From positions 247,454 through 311,453 of the forward strand of contig LSRX01000663.1 in assembly GCA_001939145.1 (NCBI GenBank): a stretch of 64,000 nucleotides of DNA, written 5' to 3'. The DNA comes from Symbiodinium microadriaticum. Its lineage: Eukaryota; Sar; Dinophyceae; Suessiales; Symbiodiniaceae. The position numbers were made by a program, and so were the translations under genes. Below are positions 19,756 through 30,847 of this stretch, piece by piece. The notes under the pieces were generated by a model that did no database searches, was not told the origin of the DNA, and saw only the letters and a list, made by a program, of their open reading frames with translations. The number at the start of each line of letters is the position of its first letter. Position 1 is the first letter of the stretch.

Positions 19756-19867
19756 CCCAGAGAGCCCAGGACCCCCTTAATTAAGGAATATACCTGAAAT
19801 CATAAGATTAAAAGGCCCCTATGATGTAAGGTGTATTCCTTAATAAAGAGGTCTTGGGCTCTCAGGG
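19756..19867. mobile_element. Hairpin element family A, copy 3
   Basis: 112 bp, CCCAGAGAGCCCAGGACC to GTCTTGGGCTCTCAGGG, flanked by TT on both sides. Confidence 0.9.
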
Positions 19868-19981
19868 TTCTGGGGATACCTACACGAAACCATGCTTCGC
19901 CGTACCACCGCCCGGCCTGAAGCAGCATCACGAGCATCTGCCCGCCCCCCGATAGATCGAACTCCCTGACCTGAAGGCTAA

Positions 19982-20095
19982 CCCAGAGAGCCCAATACCC
20001 CCTAAATTGAGGAATATATACCTTAAGTTAACGGGGCCTTAATATGAGGATTTAAGGGTCTATTCCTTAATTAAGGGGGTCTTGGGCTCTCTGGG
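19982..20095. mobile_element. Hairpin element family A, copy 4
   Basis: 114 bp, CCCAGAGAGCCCAATACC to TCTTGGGCTCTCTGGG. Flanks AA and CA, so the 2-bp duplication is imperfect. Only 114 bp separate it from copy 3. Confidence 0.88.
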
Positions 20096-20584
20096 CAGGC
20101 CAGCACCATGAAATCGGTCGTCCGCCCCGTGGGCATTCAGTGCGACACGCGGGCCTGAAGGCCAGCATCAACAGCATCATTCGGGTTTAGGGTTTAGGGT
20201 TTCGGGTTTAGGGCATTCGGCAATCGGCTAGAGGCCTCACTTCCACGTAAGGTGCTACGAACCCTTAACCCCCAAAATGTAAAGGCGTCATTCGCCCCTT
20301 GCAGCCCCGACGACACCACGATGAGCATGTCGTAGATGCTCTGGGGGCAGCTCGACGTTGGCGTCGTAGCCACACACTACGAACCTCAAATCCGTAACTC
20401 TCGACCTTCCTTTCGACGAAACAGCCCTACCAACCCTCAAGCCCTACCAACCCTAAAGCCCAAAACACCCAAACCTTTAGACCGCCCTGAACCCCCTGAA
20501 CCCAGAACCGTCAAACTGCTCCCTATAAACCCAGGAACCCCTGAACTGCTATAACCTCTAAGCCCTAAGCTGCTATATAGGTAC
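20096..20584. other. Unassigned
   Basis: TTTAGGG patch at 20183-20215. The plus ORF at 20336-20554 is of chance length and Pro-rich because it crosses CCCTAA-derived sequence. Confidence 0.45.
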
Positions 20585-20645
20585 GGTTAAGGTTTAGGGT
20601 TTAGGGGTTTAGGGGTTTAGGGGTTTAGGGGTTTAGGGTTTATAA
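20585..20645 (+). repeat. Telomere-like tract
   Basis: Eight units, mostly the octamer GGTTTAGG(G). Confidence 0.85.
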
Positions 20646-21424
20646 GCCCTTTATAGACCTTGAACCCTGAACCCCAAAACCCAAAAAAGCTCCGTGCTCG
20701 CCTGCGCCAGCCCCGCATCTAGGCCCTCTCGAAGTCGCGGGAAGTGACTCGCCACCTCTACGTCAGAGGCTCCACCAGCATTTGAGGGCTTAGGGTTCTG
20801 GGTTTGGGGTGTTTCGGGTTCAGGGCTTGGGGGCTAGAGCTGGGGCTAGGGTTGAGGGTTTTTTTCAGGGTTTAGGGTGTGGGGATTTGTTAAGAGCTCG
20901 TAGTTAAAAACCTTAGAACGATTATTGAGGCGTTTTTACGGTGTCATATGGTTGCTTGCAGGCTTTACTTGCGGTGAAAAGCCTTGCTATTGGGCTGAAA
21001 GGTTTTAGTCAAGCCTGTTGGGATTCACAATTGTAGTGCCCTAAACCCTAAACCCTAACGTCGAAACCCCAGTCAGGCAACCCGATCCGAAACCTTGCTG
21101 CCAAAAACCCCCTCCCCCCAATCTGCACACCTCCCGCAGCAAATCCGCCCGCCGCCTGCATGGGCAATTGGAGGACCATGGTCGTTTTCTCAAGTTGAAA
21201 TCGGCATAAGGTGTTGACGGTGTTGATATCATACCGGCTCAGAGGACTTTATAGGTGCCTTACACAGACCCAGATATCGCTTTAGAAGTTTAAAGTTTGA
21301 GGTTCTGTCATGAGAGGGTCATTATTTGCCTAGACCCTACATCCTTTTTACGAGGACTAGCCTTGATTTTGCGAAGCACTGTGCGAAGCCCCTCCCCTCC
21401 CCCCATAGCATATCATCTTGCAAT
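20646..21424. other. Unassigned
   Basis: Degenerate GGGTTTAGG sequence around 20785-20885, a C-strand patch at 21040-21060, otherwise mixed. No gene recognised. Confidence 0.45.
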
Positions 21425-21630
21425 TTAAGCCCTAAACCCTAAACGATAAAGTACCCTAAACCCTAAACCCTAAAGTACCCTAAGCCCTAAACCCTAAAGT
21501 ACCCTAAGCCCTAAACCCTAAAGTAATCTAAGCCCTAAACCCTAAAACCCTAAACCCTAAAGTACCCTAAACCTTAAACCCTATAAAACCTAAAGTACCC
21601 TAAAGTACCCTAAACCCTAAAGCACCTGCT
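21425..21630 (-). repeat. Higher-order telomere-like repeat with AAAGTA marker
   Basis: Blocks of two or three CCCTAAA/CCCTAAG heptamers separated by AAAGTACCCTAA, at least seven times. Unit of about 23-29 bp. Confidence 0.88.
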
Positions 21631-21736
21631 TAGGGGAACACCGGGCTTGTTCAAGCTGCAGGCTGCGGTCCTTTGCGGCTCGCAGGGCGGGGCCGTAAAA
21701 GGCTCCTTAGGGTCCTAAGACCTTCAAACCCGGGTC

Positions 21737-21840
21737 TACTTATAGTCTCCATTGTAGTTCCTTTTCTTGGTTTAACCAATTTTATATTAAGGATCCTAAA
21801 AGGTAACCCCAAAAAGGAACTACAATGGAGACTATAGGTA
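21737..21840. mobile_element. Hairpin element family B', copy 1
   Basis: TACTTATAGTCTCCATTGTA with the inverse ending GACTATAGGTA. Same architecture and inner arm (GTAGTTCC) as B but a different outer arm and a longer loop with TTAACCAATTTTATATTAAGG. Confidence 0.88.
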
Positions 21841-22030
21841 GGATGTAGTGGGGTTTAGGGGTTCAGGTATAAAACACCAACTTTAAACCCTAAACCTTTA
21901 AAACTTATAACCCCTAAACCCTTAAACCTGGTAACCCCTAAACCTTTAACCTTACAACCCCTAAACCCTTTAAATTTATAACCCCTAAACCTTAAAACTT
22001 ATAACCCCTAAACCTTGAACCTTCATCCCT
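21841..22030 (-). repeat. Degenerate telomere-like tract
   Basis: CCCCTAAACC(C/T)TTAAA and ACTTATAA units repeat about five times as a 25-30-bp block. Confidence 0.8.
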
Positions 22031-22454
22031 AGACCATGTACCCTCCTGGCTGCGTTGAGCTGTGTGTCAATTTCCACGGTCCGAAGTAGGGCATAAGGTT
22101 CTATGAGGGTTCGAGGCGCTGGCCCCCCGTGTGCTGAAGCATGCGAAGCTGCAGGATAGCTCTGGCAGCTCCAGCTCACTACTTAAGAGAGTTTGCATAT
22201 GAGGGACTAGGGATTAGGGTTTAGGGTAGTTTGTTTAGGGTTTAGGGTAGTTGGTCAGTTTTGGACTCTGATCAACCTGTAGTCAGCTGCATGTGACACC
22301 GTGAGGCTTTGTGAGGCGTGGCGTTCGGAAGTTCAGGCTTTGAGGTCTACTATAATCTAGCATAGTATGGTATAATGTGATGGAATAGTTCGGGCTATAC
22401 TAAAGCATAGTCTGGCAATTTGTAAGGAAATAGCCAGGGTTATAATATAGCATA
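22031..22454. other. Unassigned with a direct repeat
   Basis: TATAAT.TAGCATAGTAT occurs at about 22360 and 22440. TTTAGGG patch at 22208-22250. No gene recognised. Confidence 0.45.
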
Positions 22455-22607
22455 GTATTGATGATACAGATCCTGCATTACCGTAGGGACCCTAAGCTGT
22501 GGAAATTATGGTAGATTCCAACCCTAAACCTAAAACCCTAAACCGTAAACCCTACAGCCTAAACCCTTGTTCATGGGTAATGCAGCATGTATATCATCAA
22601 CGGTAGT
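22455..22607. mobile_element. Hairpin element family H, copy 1, interrupted
   Basis: Arms TTGATGATACAGATCCTGCA and GCAGCATGTATATCATCAA with the internal AATTATGGTAGATTCC. Compared with the copies at 44111, 57287 and 60411 it carries 47 extra bases of telomere-like DNA. Confidence 0.82.
22520..22566 (-). repeat. Telomere-like insertion inside an H element
   Basis: CCCTAAA-type units sit between GGTAGATTCC and TTGTTCATGGG. In the uninterrupted copy at 60411 the corresponding bases are contiguous (reverse strand GATTCCTTATTATGGGC). Confidence 0.8.
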
Positions 22608-22717
22608 TAGTGTCTGGAGGACCGGGCTCAGAGTTCTTTGGGCTTCAAGACCCTGCCGCAGGACAACCCGAAACTCAGCGCACGACACTGCATCAATCAT
22701 CCCCCCAAACCCCCACA

Positions 22718-22821
22718 TGGGCAGTTTTCTAAACTAGGGTCCCTTTTCCGGTTCCCAAGAAAGAAACGGCACCCTTATGAAAAGGACCCTAAAAGGGATC
22801 CTCATGTAGAGAACTACCCAC
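22718..22821. mobile_element. Hairpin element family C, copy 3
   Basis: TGGGCAGTTTTCTAAACTAG with inverse ending GTAGAGAACTACCCA. Contains the internal CGGCACCCTTATGAAAAGG motif. Confidence 0.88.
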
Positions 22822-23464
22822 AGGACCCCAAAGCATATAACCCGTTAGGGCCGTAGGGGGCCAGAATTTCAGCGTTCTGAGGACGTGTAAACTTTGAAGG
22901 ACCTTACAGTAGGGAGAAATGAAATGTAACCCACTAGTCTAATGTCTAAGGAAGAGTCTAAAGGTCTTCTGGTGGTCGGACGTTCATGTTTAGGGGTTTA
23001 GGGTTTAGGGCACAGATATCTTCTTCAGCCACCCAACACAAAGCACTCTGCACAACCTGATGTTAGGGTATACCCTAAACCCTAAACCGTGGCCCTATGT
23101 TCGAACTCTGCCTCTCCATCCACTCTTCCGACGTGGTGCTTCGGAGAGTCGTGTTTGGCCTCAGGGTTTTATGGGTTTAGGGTTTAGGTTTTAGGGTTTG
23201 AGGAGGATTCGGATTTTCTTCCAACCGCATCTACCAGATTTGATACAGGCTGCTTCTGCTGCTCTGGCTTGTAACAGGATCTCCAGAACAGGCTGGCCGG
23301 GCCTTTTTTTAAACAAGATTTCGATACGGGTGCACCTGACGGTATTCCCTTACACCCTCACCCTATAGGTCTTAACTACTGGAGGTTGGTCTGCAGCAAC
23401 ATTTGGGCATAGTTCGCTGTGGACTCGGCCCGACTCCCCGACGTTCGCCGTTCATACTTTGAAG
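22822..23464. other. Unassigned
   Basis: Short tracts at 22988-23010 and 23165-23200. No gene recognised. Confidence 0.45.
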
Positions 23465-23580
23465 GTTCAGATTTAGGGTCTATAGGCTGTAGGGATAAAG
23501 ATTTAGGGTTTAGGGGTTGAGGGTTTAGGGTTTAAGGGTTTAGGGTATAGGGCTTAGGGGCTCAGGGTTTTGGGGGGTTG
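23465..23580 (+). repeat. Telomere-like tract, degenerate
   Basis: TTTAGGG units mixed with ATAGGG and TTGAGGG. Confidence 0.75.
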
Positions 23581-23679
23581 GTGCTTTAGCCTGAGTGGAT
23601 GATGTGACTGTTGGAGGAACTCTATCAGCTTACATGCATGACCTCTTGCCTGATCCTGGCAGGGGGAGACCACTTCCCT

Positions 23680-23752
23680 TAGGGACCTAGACTATAATTA
23701 TAATAAGGAACCCCCCAAAAGCCCTATTCTAATCAGTAAGGCCCCTATATTA
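23680..23752. mobile_element. Family M fragment
   Basis: Right half with CCCTATTCTAATCAGTAAGG and a short left arm. Confidence 0.55.
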
Positions 23753-23879
23753 CCTGCATGTTCGATATTCGGCTACAGTCGCCGGGCCCGCGCTGATGCC
23801 GTAGCTGTACACCTCACACGGCCCCACGCGGCCCTACGATCAGCCAGTGACGTGAAACACTACAAGTAGCACTGTCATT

Positions 23880-24430
23880 GCTAGCAGTAGTACGACTGTC
23901 ATGATTGTTATTGATACGGATAGTGTTACTATTATGTTGGATACTATGGTTGTATATGATTGCTACTGTTAGTATTCTTAATGAAACTGTTGTTCCTCCG
24001 ATTGTAGTCATTATTATCATTATCCTTATTATTGGTATAACTATTCGTATTAAAGTTACGATTGAAGTTTTGATTATGAATACTATTACCATGATCATTA
24101 CCTTTACCATTGCTATTACTATCATGATTGCTATTGCTAGTGCTAGTACTTGTACTTACTATCACTATCACGATCACCGTCACTACTCCATTACTATTTC
24201 TATCACAATGCTATTGCTATTGCTGCCGTCATTATTGTCAAACATTGCTGTCAGCATTACTGCTTTGGCCCTGTTTACTATTGTTTCTGTTCGAAGTAGC
24301 ATCGCTATCACTGATTATCTGTTTTAAGGTACCATGTATTGTTCATTGTTTACTATCTGTTGATAATCTTATGATCACTGCTATCTGTATAAGTACACAT
24401 AAATCTATCATTACTAGTTATTGTTCTGCA
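23880..24430. repeat. Low-complexity ATT/ACT trinucleotide-like region
   Basis: About 550 bp of imperfect ATT, ACT, ATC and GTT triplets on a TA-rich background. The periodicity yields long ORFs on both strands, one Ile/Val-rich and one Ser/Asn-rich. I read these as products of the repeat, not membrane proteins. Confidence 0.75.
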
Positions 24431-24489
24431 TACTTCTACTAATGCTCCGAAGCCTTACATTCTGACTTGTCCCCGATGCCCCGGATGTC

Positions 24490-24588
24490 TGAGTCCCTGG
24501 GGCTCCAAATAGCCCAAAGTAGGTACTATTTAAAGACTTTAGACCGCAAAGTCGGTGCTATTTGCATACTTGGAGCCCTAGGGAGTCA
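24490..24588. mobile_element. Hairpin element P (single copy)
   Basis: TGAGTCCCTGGGGCTCCAAA with inverse ending GGAGCCCTAGGGAGTCA. The inner arm has AATAGC...GCTATTTG. Confidence 0.75.
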
Positions 24589-24689
24589 GCATCGATGTCT
24601 ACGATTACCGGACTTGTAACAAGAGCACATTCTGAGAAAACAACACCCAAACCACTGGACCCTTGTATGCGCTCTAAACCTTAAACCCT

Positions 24690-25590
24690 CTGTCCAAATC
24701 CGCTGCATTTCTGGGCAACTCGGCGTGGAGGGTGGTGACAGAGTGGCTGCCCTTGCGGTCGACGCCTTCTTGTTGGAGTTTGGTCAGGATTATACTGGGT
24801 TTAGGATGAATGGAGGTCGTAACGTGTTTGTTCAAGTAGGAGTATGATCATTCTTGGGATTCTTGCGCGTCCAAGATCAACCATCAACCGCAAGAACTTC
24901 AAACCAAGAGTTCCGAAATGTTGGAATTCAGTAATCTCCCATCAATCACACTTGGCTTCTTTGATGTGGCATCCTCAAGGTGTATATGGGAATTGTTTAC
25001 GAAATTGTTCAGGGATTTGGGTGACGCCTAGACACAACTACCAGCGCCCCCTCGATCGATTTGAAACCTGCCCGAATCGTCTAGAAGTTGTGGAACTCTC
25101 AAGAAAATCTGGACAACAAGCCCCGTAAACGTGCCTCTCCGACAACACCTTCATCCAAAGTCATGTCCTCCTTCGCAGAATGTTCAAAGCACTGGTGATG
25201 GGCGGGGGCGGCGGCTTAGTGTGCTACAATGCAGAACCTTTGGTTTGCATTGGTACACTTCAAGAGCCCTGGTTCAGCAGCTTGTGCAACTGGTCTCAAG
25301 CTCTCATCGGGATGGGAAGTAAATTGTGCAATCATGCTTGCTGGGATCTCATGGAACTCCGAAGCTACTCCAAACCCTAATTGTGTTTTGGAGCCTCGCT
25401 CTGTCAGCCTTCTATGTGGCATCCCCTTGAAACCAATTGCCGGCCCATGATTTGGTGCTGGTTTGCTGGGCATAATCAAGCGGCTTTGCTCCAAGTCCCG
25501 CTAGCACTGTCCAGCTAAAAAACTGATAAGAACCGACTACAAGGCTTTTATCTGGGCTGATGCTTACATTAACCTTCATGATCTCCCTAA
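24690..25590 (-). other. Several moderate ORFs, coding status unclear
   Basis: Minus ORF 25216-25494 (includes FGVASEFHEIPASMIAQF) and plus ORF 24844-25128 are both of chance length. A different minus frame (VNVSISPDKSLVVGSYQFF, RVPQLLDDSGRFQIDRGG, SLNNFVNNSHIHLEDATSK) is protein-like throughout but contains at least nine TGA/TAG codons. The three readings cannot all be right. No domain recognised. Confidence 0.2.
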
Positions 25591-25802
25591 CTCTAAACCC
25601 TAAACCCTAAACCCCTAAACCTTAAGCCCCTAAGCCCTGCATACCCTGAACTCAATAAGGCCTCAGCAAACCCAGGGACCCCAAATACAAAGGGATCCCT
25701 CGACATGCAGGCTCGCAAAGACGACTCTGATGAAGCTCGCTTTCGGCTTTGTGGCTTCAGGCTTGCTAAAACCCTAAGCACTAGACCTCCGGCTTGAAAT
25801 AA
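25591..25802. repeat. C-strand tract and mixed sequence
   Basis: CCCTAAA units at 25591-25640. Confidence 0.7.
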
Positions 25803-25893
25803 GGTAGGGGCCTTGATGTATAATTAGAATAGGGCTTTTGGGGTATATTAGAATATCTTTATAATAAGGAAATCAATTTTGCCCCTATAGTAT
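25803..25893. mobile_element. Hairpin element family M, copy
   Basis: GTAGGGGCCTTGATGTATAA with right end TTTTGCCCCTATAG. Arms decayed. Confidence 0.6.
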
Positions 25894-26148
25894 GCAAGCC
25901 CGTGCCTACGCACCCAAAAAGGACCGACCGACAAAAACATCGTGCTCGCAGGTTACACCTTTGAGGATATTCTCTGCCCTAAACCCTAAACCTAGACCCT
26001 ATAAACTCTAAACCCTAAACTTTAAGCCTAAACCCTAAACGCCGCTGTCTATGGCTTAGCCCCTTGTGTCCCCGGATTGTCGTTCTTTTGCTTTCCCTTC
26101 GCGTCGGTTTCGGACCGTTTTTTTGGAATTCAGGGTTTGGGAGGAGCT
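25894..26148 (-). repeat. C-strand telomere-like tract and mixed sequence
   Basis: CCCTAAA-derived tract at 25978-26040. Confidence 0.7.
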
Positions 26149-26246
26149 TACCCATAGGCTCCATTGTAGTTCCGTTGTGGGGGTTACCTTATTATAGGAT
26201 TCTGAATATAAGTTACAGAAAGGAACTACAATGGAGCCTATGGGTA
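26149..26246. mobile_element. Hairpin element family B, copy 3 (B/B' intermediate)
   Basis: Outer arm TACCCATAGG as in B, but the inner arm GGCTCCATTGTAGTTCC as in B'. The right arm carries the matching complement GAACTACAATGGAGCC. Confidence 0.9.
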
Positions 26247-26295
26247 GCGTTTGGGGTCTGACGCAGGGCTCGGGATTGATTGTGGCTTGAGGTGG

Positions 26296-26430
26296 AGTGT
26301 AACGGTTTAGGGTTTCGGGTTTAGGGTTTAGGGGTTTAGGGGTTTAGGGCTTAGCGTTTAGGGTTTAGGGGTTTAGGGGCTTAGGGTTTAGGGGTTTAGG
26401 GGCTTAGGGTTTAGGGGTTAAGGGTTTGGT
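26296..26430 (+). repeat. Telomere-like tract
   Basis: TTTAGGG and GGCTTAGGG octamers in a 20-22-bp higher-order rhythm. Confidence 0.85.
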
Positions 26431-27199
26431 GTTTGCTGTGGGCCCTACGCCTCGATACCAGAGCCAACCGTAAACCCAAACCCAGCCTAGTAGCATGGCG
26501 GGGGTGCAGGTTCGCCCACTGATGGTCATCAACACTGACTTAGTCTGTCGCATTTGGGAAGGACTAGAACAAGAATGATGTTCATGGGCCTCTGTCCTTT
26601 TAAAAACCCAATCCACCAAAAGCAAAATGGAGACATTGAGCAGGTTTGGGGTGCGAGCACTCTTTGAACGACTGTTCGGGGAACCACGGCAGATATATTC
26701 TAAATCATTCGATTTGAAAACCCAACAAACCGCAACGCAATAAACTCAAAGACTCTAAGGCCGTGAAGCAAACCATCAAACCCCAATCGCTGATCATAAG
26801 CCCTGGCACTAAACTCTAAACCACAAATTTGTCAAACGCTTGCTGACCTCTCAGGCTCAATTAACGAGTTATAATACCAGAGCCCAGTTTCAATATGCCC
26901 CCACACCCACCCACCAAAACCACACTAAACCCTAAACCCTACTATGAAAGCCTCTATGGCAGTCCTCGCCGGCAACCAGTGCAGGTGAGGGCGGCGACAG
27001 TGGGGACAGCGTCGGAGTCGAGGCGCAAACCTCTTAATGCTTGTAGGGTTTAGGGTGTAGGGGTTTACAGCCAAGGCTGCATAAGGATTCCGGGTGTGGG
27101 GCACAAGGCTTAGCTGTGAGGGCTGGGTTGCAATGAAAGATTTTGCTCTTCGGGGTTCAGGAGTTTGCTTTTGCATGGAAGGCTTCTGTCGACCTACCG
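26431..27199. other. Unassigned
   Basis: C-strand patch at 26925-26942 and G-strand patch at 27043-27068. No gene recognised. Confidence 0.45.
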
Positions 27200-27395
27200 A
27201 TCTGTCTATCTGCTCTATCTCTCTATCTAGCTGTCTATCTACCTATCTATCTGTCGATCCATCTGTCTGTCTAATTTAGCCATCCATCCATCCATCCATC
27301 CGTCCGTCCGTCTATCCATCCATCCATCCATCCATCCATCCATCCATCCATCCATCCATCCAGCTATCTATCGGTCCATCCATCCATGTATGTAC
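27200..27395. repeat. CTAT and CATC microsatellites
   Basis: CTAT/CTGT tetramers (27200-27260), then about 20 CATC units. Confidence 0.95.
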
Positions 27396-27549
27396 CTATG
27401 TCCTGAGTGATCAGCGTAGGGCTTGCGGATAGGTGAATATGAGTAGAGATTCTACGGCAATTAGTTTCTTCTTCGTGGACTCTCGATCCGCTGGCCACAT
27501 GGTTGTGGCACGAGGCGGTGCGTCCCTTGGCGATTAGGTTGCTGACTAT

Positions 27550-27735
27550 TCCGTAAACCCTAAACCCTAAACGGCCCTAAACATCCCTAAACCCTCAACC
27601 CTAAACCCCTAAACTCCAAACCCTATACCCTATACCCTGAAACCTTTAACCCTAAACCTCTAAACCTCTAAACCCTATACCCTAAACCCTAAACCCTCAA
27701 ACCCTCAAACCCTAAACTTTTAACCCTACAGCCTA
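27550..27735 (-). repeat. Telomere-like tract
   Basis: CCCTAAA units with CCCTATA and CCTCTAAA variants. Confidence 0.85.
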
Positions 27736-28820
27736 GTCACCAGTCCCCCTAGTCCCGAGCCCGCGAGCCCGAATCCTCAAGCCCTGAACCCTGCTTAGCG
27801 TTTGTGGGCTTATGGGTTTAGGGTTAATAGGCTTTGGGGTTCAGGGTTTATAGGGTTTAGGGTTTATGGGGTATTATAAGGTTTCACAGCCGTTCAGGGC
27901 TCAGGATTTAGGTTTGCAGCTCTGAAAGAACTCTTGGTAAACCCTTGTGACCTTGTGGAACCCTACACCGCGCCTCAGTCATGCCGTCTTTGATCCCCGC
28001 AGTCGTGTGCACAATCACCGTTGTCAACAAAGACCTCATAAAGTGGGGCTAAGGCTGTCAAATGGGTTCTTCTTAAAGAATCTAGTTCCCTTACCATAAC
28101 AAGGAAACCCAGATCCCTACTATAGCAACTGAAACCCTAAACCCTAAACCCTAAACCCTAAAATACCTGACCAAGAACCCAGTCAAGTCAAGGGTGGAGG
28201 TCTCTGGGGCTTTGGGTTAAGGGTTCAAGGTGTGGGAGTTCAAGGCTCAGGCTCGGAGTTCGGGGTATGATATGGTTCATCATCTGGTTAACTACACCAT
28301 CTCGGAAAGGAGCTTGCTTAAAGTACAGCTTCTGGCAGAGCAAACGCAGCAAGCCGGTCGTGGTTTATCGTTTAGGGGTGCTCAGGGCTCAGGGCACATC
28401 ATCACAAATGTGCATCCGAACTTCTGAACGATAAGTTTTTCGACAAAGCACAGCCAGGTATATTACGGTAGATTGCCAGTACGATGTTTACGGCTTATGG
28501 CTAGTATTTGGGCTTACTACTACCGGTATGCTGGTGTTGCGAGTGTGGTTATTGCTATGCTTGCTACGAAATACAACGAGCGAGAGTCAGCACGGGATCA
28601 CCCAACTTTGCACATTATGGTCTTATCATTATTCTCGCTAGTAGTAGAGGTGTAGCTCTTCGCAAAATTGGCATTATTGGCAATGATATCCTTGTCGTCA
28701 GTACTACGACGCACTGTCACTCTTATGCTGATCAGTATGACCATCCCACATTCCGACCGCCTACCCCCTTGGTATCTCAAGCTCAAACTTAACAATCCAA
28801 ACCATTTACAACGCCACTTG
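27736..28820. other. Unassigned, with tracts
   Basis: G-strand tract at 27810-27870, C-strand tract at 28130-28165. ORFs between 28230 and 28792 are within chance length. Confidence 0.4.
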
Positions 28821-28919
28821 GAGGTTTCCGAAAATAGGGGACCCTGATATAGTAGCCTCAATAGCAGGATCCTTATTATAAGGACCCCAACATACGGTAC
28901 GCTAATTTTCGGAACCTCC
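28821..28919. mobile_element. Hairpin element family G, copy 1
   Basis: GAGGTTTCCGAAAATAGGGG with inverse ending TTTTCGGAACCTC. The loop has TAGCAGGATCCTTATTATAA. Other copies at 52006 and 60572. Confidence 0.88.
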
Positions 28920-28937
28920 TACTTGTAACTGTAACTG

Positions 28938-28975
28938 CCCCCCCCCCCCCCCAAAAAAAAAAAAAAAAAAAAAAA
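28938..28975. repeat. C14 run joined to A21 run
   Basis: Homopolymer pair; the exact lengths are unreliable. Confidence 0.9.
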
Positions 28976-30029
28976 CAGAAGTTCAGGCTGTGGCATGGCT
29001 GGGGGCACTCCACCCGCGCGTCTGAAGATGTGCTCTATTAGAAATCGGACCTCCAGGGATCTCAAAGATTTAGGGCCCTTAAGGGTTTAGGGTTTAGGTT
29101 TTAGGGTGTCTTGTAGGAGAACGTCCCTGAAACTTGAAGTGTAAGGGCCTTTACGCTTAGAATAAGGGGTTTGGGGGGTACATTAAAGCAGAGACTGGTG
29201 TAGGGACTATAAGGGAGCATTAGTCTTTAGCGTCATTAGTGATACTTATTCAGACCTCAAGCATTACCATGAAGGTTTCGGGGCATCGGCGTAGATCGGC
29301 GTAACAAGTTGCAATCGATCGGACTCCTGCTTCGGAAGTGAGATGTACTCGGGCAGTTGTGTACCCTAAACCCTAAACCCTGCACCCTGTGTCCCTAAAC
29401 CCTAAACCCTGTGTCCCTAAACCCTAAACCCAACCACAACCGAAGGTTCAGGTGTTTCGGGATCTTCGGAAAGAATGGAGGAGGGCGGTAACCTGAAGTC
29501 AATGCCCCATCCGTTGCCTGCGTTTCTCCTACTGCTGCTGCCCAAACATTGCATAACCACTTCCACTCTGCTGTCAAGATCTGAAGATATCTGAACTTCA
29601 AATGATTCAAATGCCCCAAACCCGAACCCCTAAGGCAAAAAGGCGAAATCGGCTTCTGACCCAAAGGCCGCGGCCTGAGTTGAAAGAGAAGTCCTGTCGA
29701 ACTGAATCTTCCCATGAGTGTATCCACTACCAGGACGACCACTAATTCGGGGTTTAGGAAGGTGGGGATGAAAACCCTAAGCTCTAAATAAGGGTTTGGG
29801 TGTCAGGGTGCTGGCCAGTAGTTCCTCAGACTCCGCAGAGTGAGACTTACCTCTCCAAAACAAGAACAACTGCTTGGCCAGGGCTTAGGGTTTTAGGGTT
29901 TATGGTTTAGGGTTTAGCGACGGCGCGTATCGGGTGAAAATAGAGTTCGGGCGGATGAGGCGTGGATCCCGATCTTTCCAAAGCCCTTGCTTCTACTAGC
30001 CCAGATCCTGAAACTACAATTGCTACACC
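28976..30029. other. Unassigned
   Basis: Short tracts at 29083-29107, 29366-29430 and 29885-29920. Minus ORF 29395-29742 (includes LVVDTLMGRFSSTGLLFQL) is of chance length and begins in telomere-like DNA. Confidence 0.4.
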
Positions 30030-30195
30030 CCAAACCCCAAACCCTAAACCCTAAATCCTAAGCCCTAAACCCTAAACCCTAAACCCTAAGCCCTAAACCC
30101 TAAATCCTAAACTCTAAGCCCTAAACCCTAAATCCAAAACCCTAAGCCCTAAACCCTAAATCCTAAACCCTAAGCCTGAAACCCTAAACGGTACT
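30030..30195 (-). repeat. Higher-order telomere-like repeat
   Basis: CCCTAAA, CCCTAAG and CCCTAAAT heptamers alternate in a repeating order of about 22-36 bp. Confidence 0.88.
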
Positions 30196-30279
30196 CCCGG
30201 CCGTCGCAGGCGAGGTGAGCTGGTGGGTAAGGTCTTCGATCCAGCAGAGCACATCCTCCGGGAAGGTCTGATCTTCTCA

Positions 30280-30420
30280 GGTTTAGGGTTTAAGCTTCAG
30301 GTTCTAGGGTTGAGGGTTTAGGCTTCAGGTTCTAGGGTGTAGGGTTTAGGGCTTCTGGTTTTTTTTTAGGGCTTAGGGTTATAGGCCTGGCTAAGGGTTT
30401 AGGGTTTAGGGCCTGAATAG
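30280..30420 (+). repeat. Telomere-like tract
   Basis: TTTAGGG units with repeated GGCTTCAGGTTCTAGGGT blocks. Confidence 0.8.
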
Positions 30421-30752
30421 CTTGAAGGCGGTGTTACAAGGGCCTACTAAGAGGTCTATGTTTGCTATAGGGGCTTTAACAAACACAAGACGGTCTGGGC
30501 ATCATATGGCACAAGTTTACGTAAGGACTAGAAAGGAAGACCATGTAGTTCATTTACACCTTCATAACAGTGCCGCTGAGGCTCGGAGGAGCTGGGGGCT
30601 TTAAGGGTTCAGGGTTTAGGCCTAGGCTTTAGGGCCCAGGGACTCAGGTTGGAAGGTTTGGAAGGCGGGGGTGGCATGAGGTTTGCATGCGCCTCGCGGG
30701 TGGAAGTGTCCGTCAGAATAAAGCTTTGGCTTGCAAGGCTCTGCGAAGCAAA

Positions 30753-30847
30753 TGGGTAGCTCTCTATATTAGGGTCCATTTTCAGGCCCCAAAGATATTA
30801 CGGCACCCTTATAAAAGGACACGAACCCTAATTTGGAGAACTACCCA
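30753..30847. mobile_element. Hairpin element family C, copy 4
   Basis: TGGGTAGCTCTCTATATTAG with inverse ending TTTGGAGAACTACCCA. Retains CGGCACCCTTAT. Confidence 0.9.

Noticed and set aside
23905-24327. 140-codon hydrophobic plus ORF, possible membrane protein
   Set aside because: It arises from an imperfect ATT/ACT triplet repeat; the opposite strand is also open over much of the stretch.
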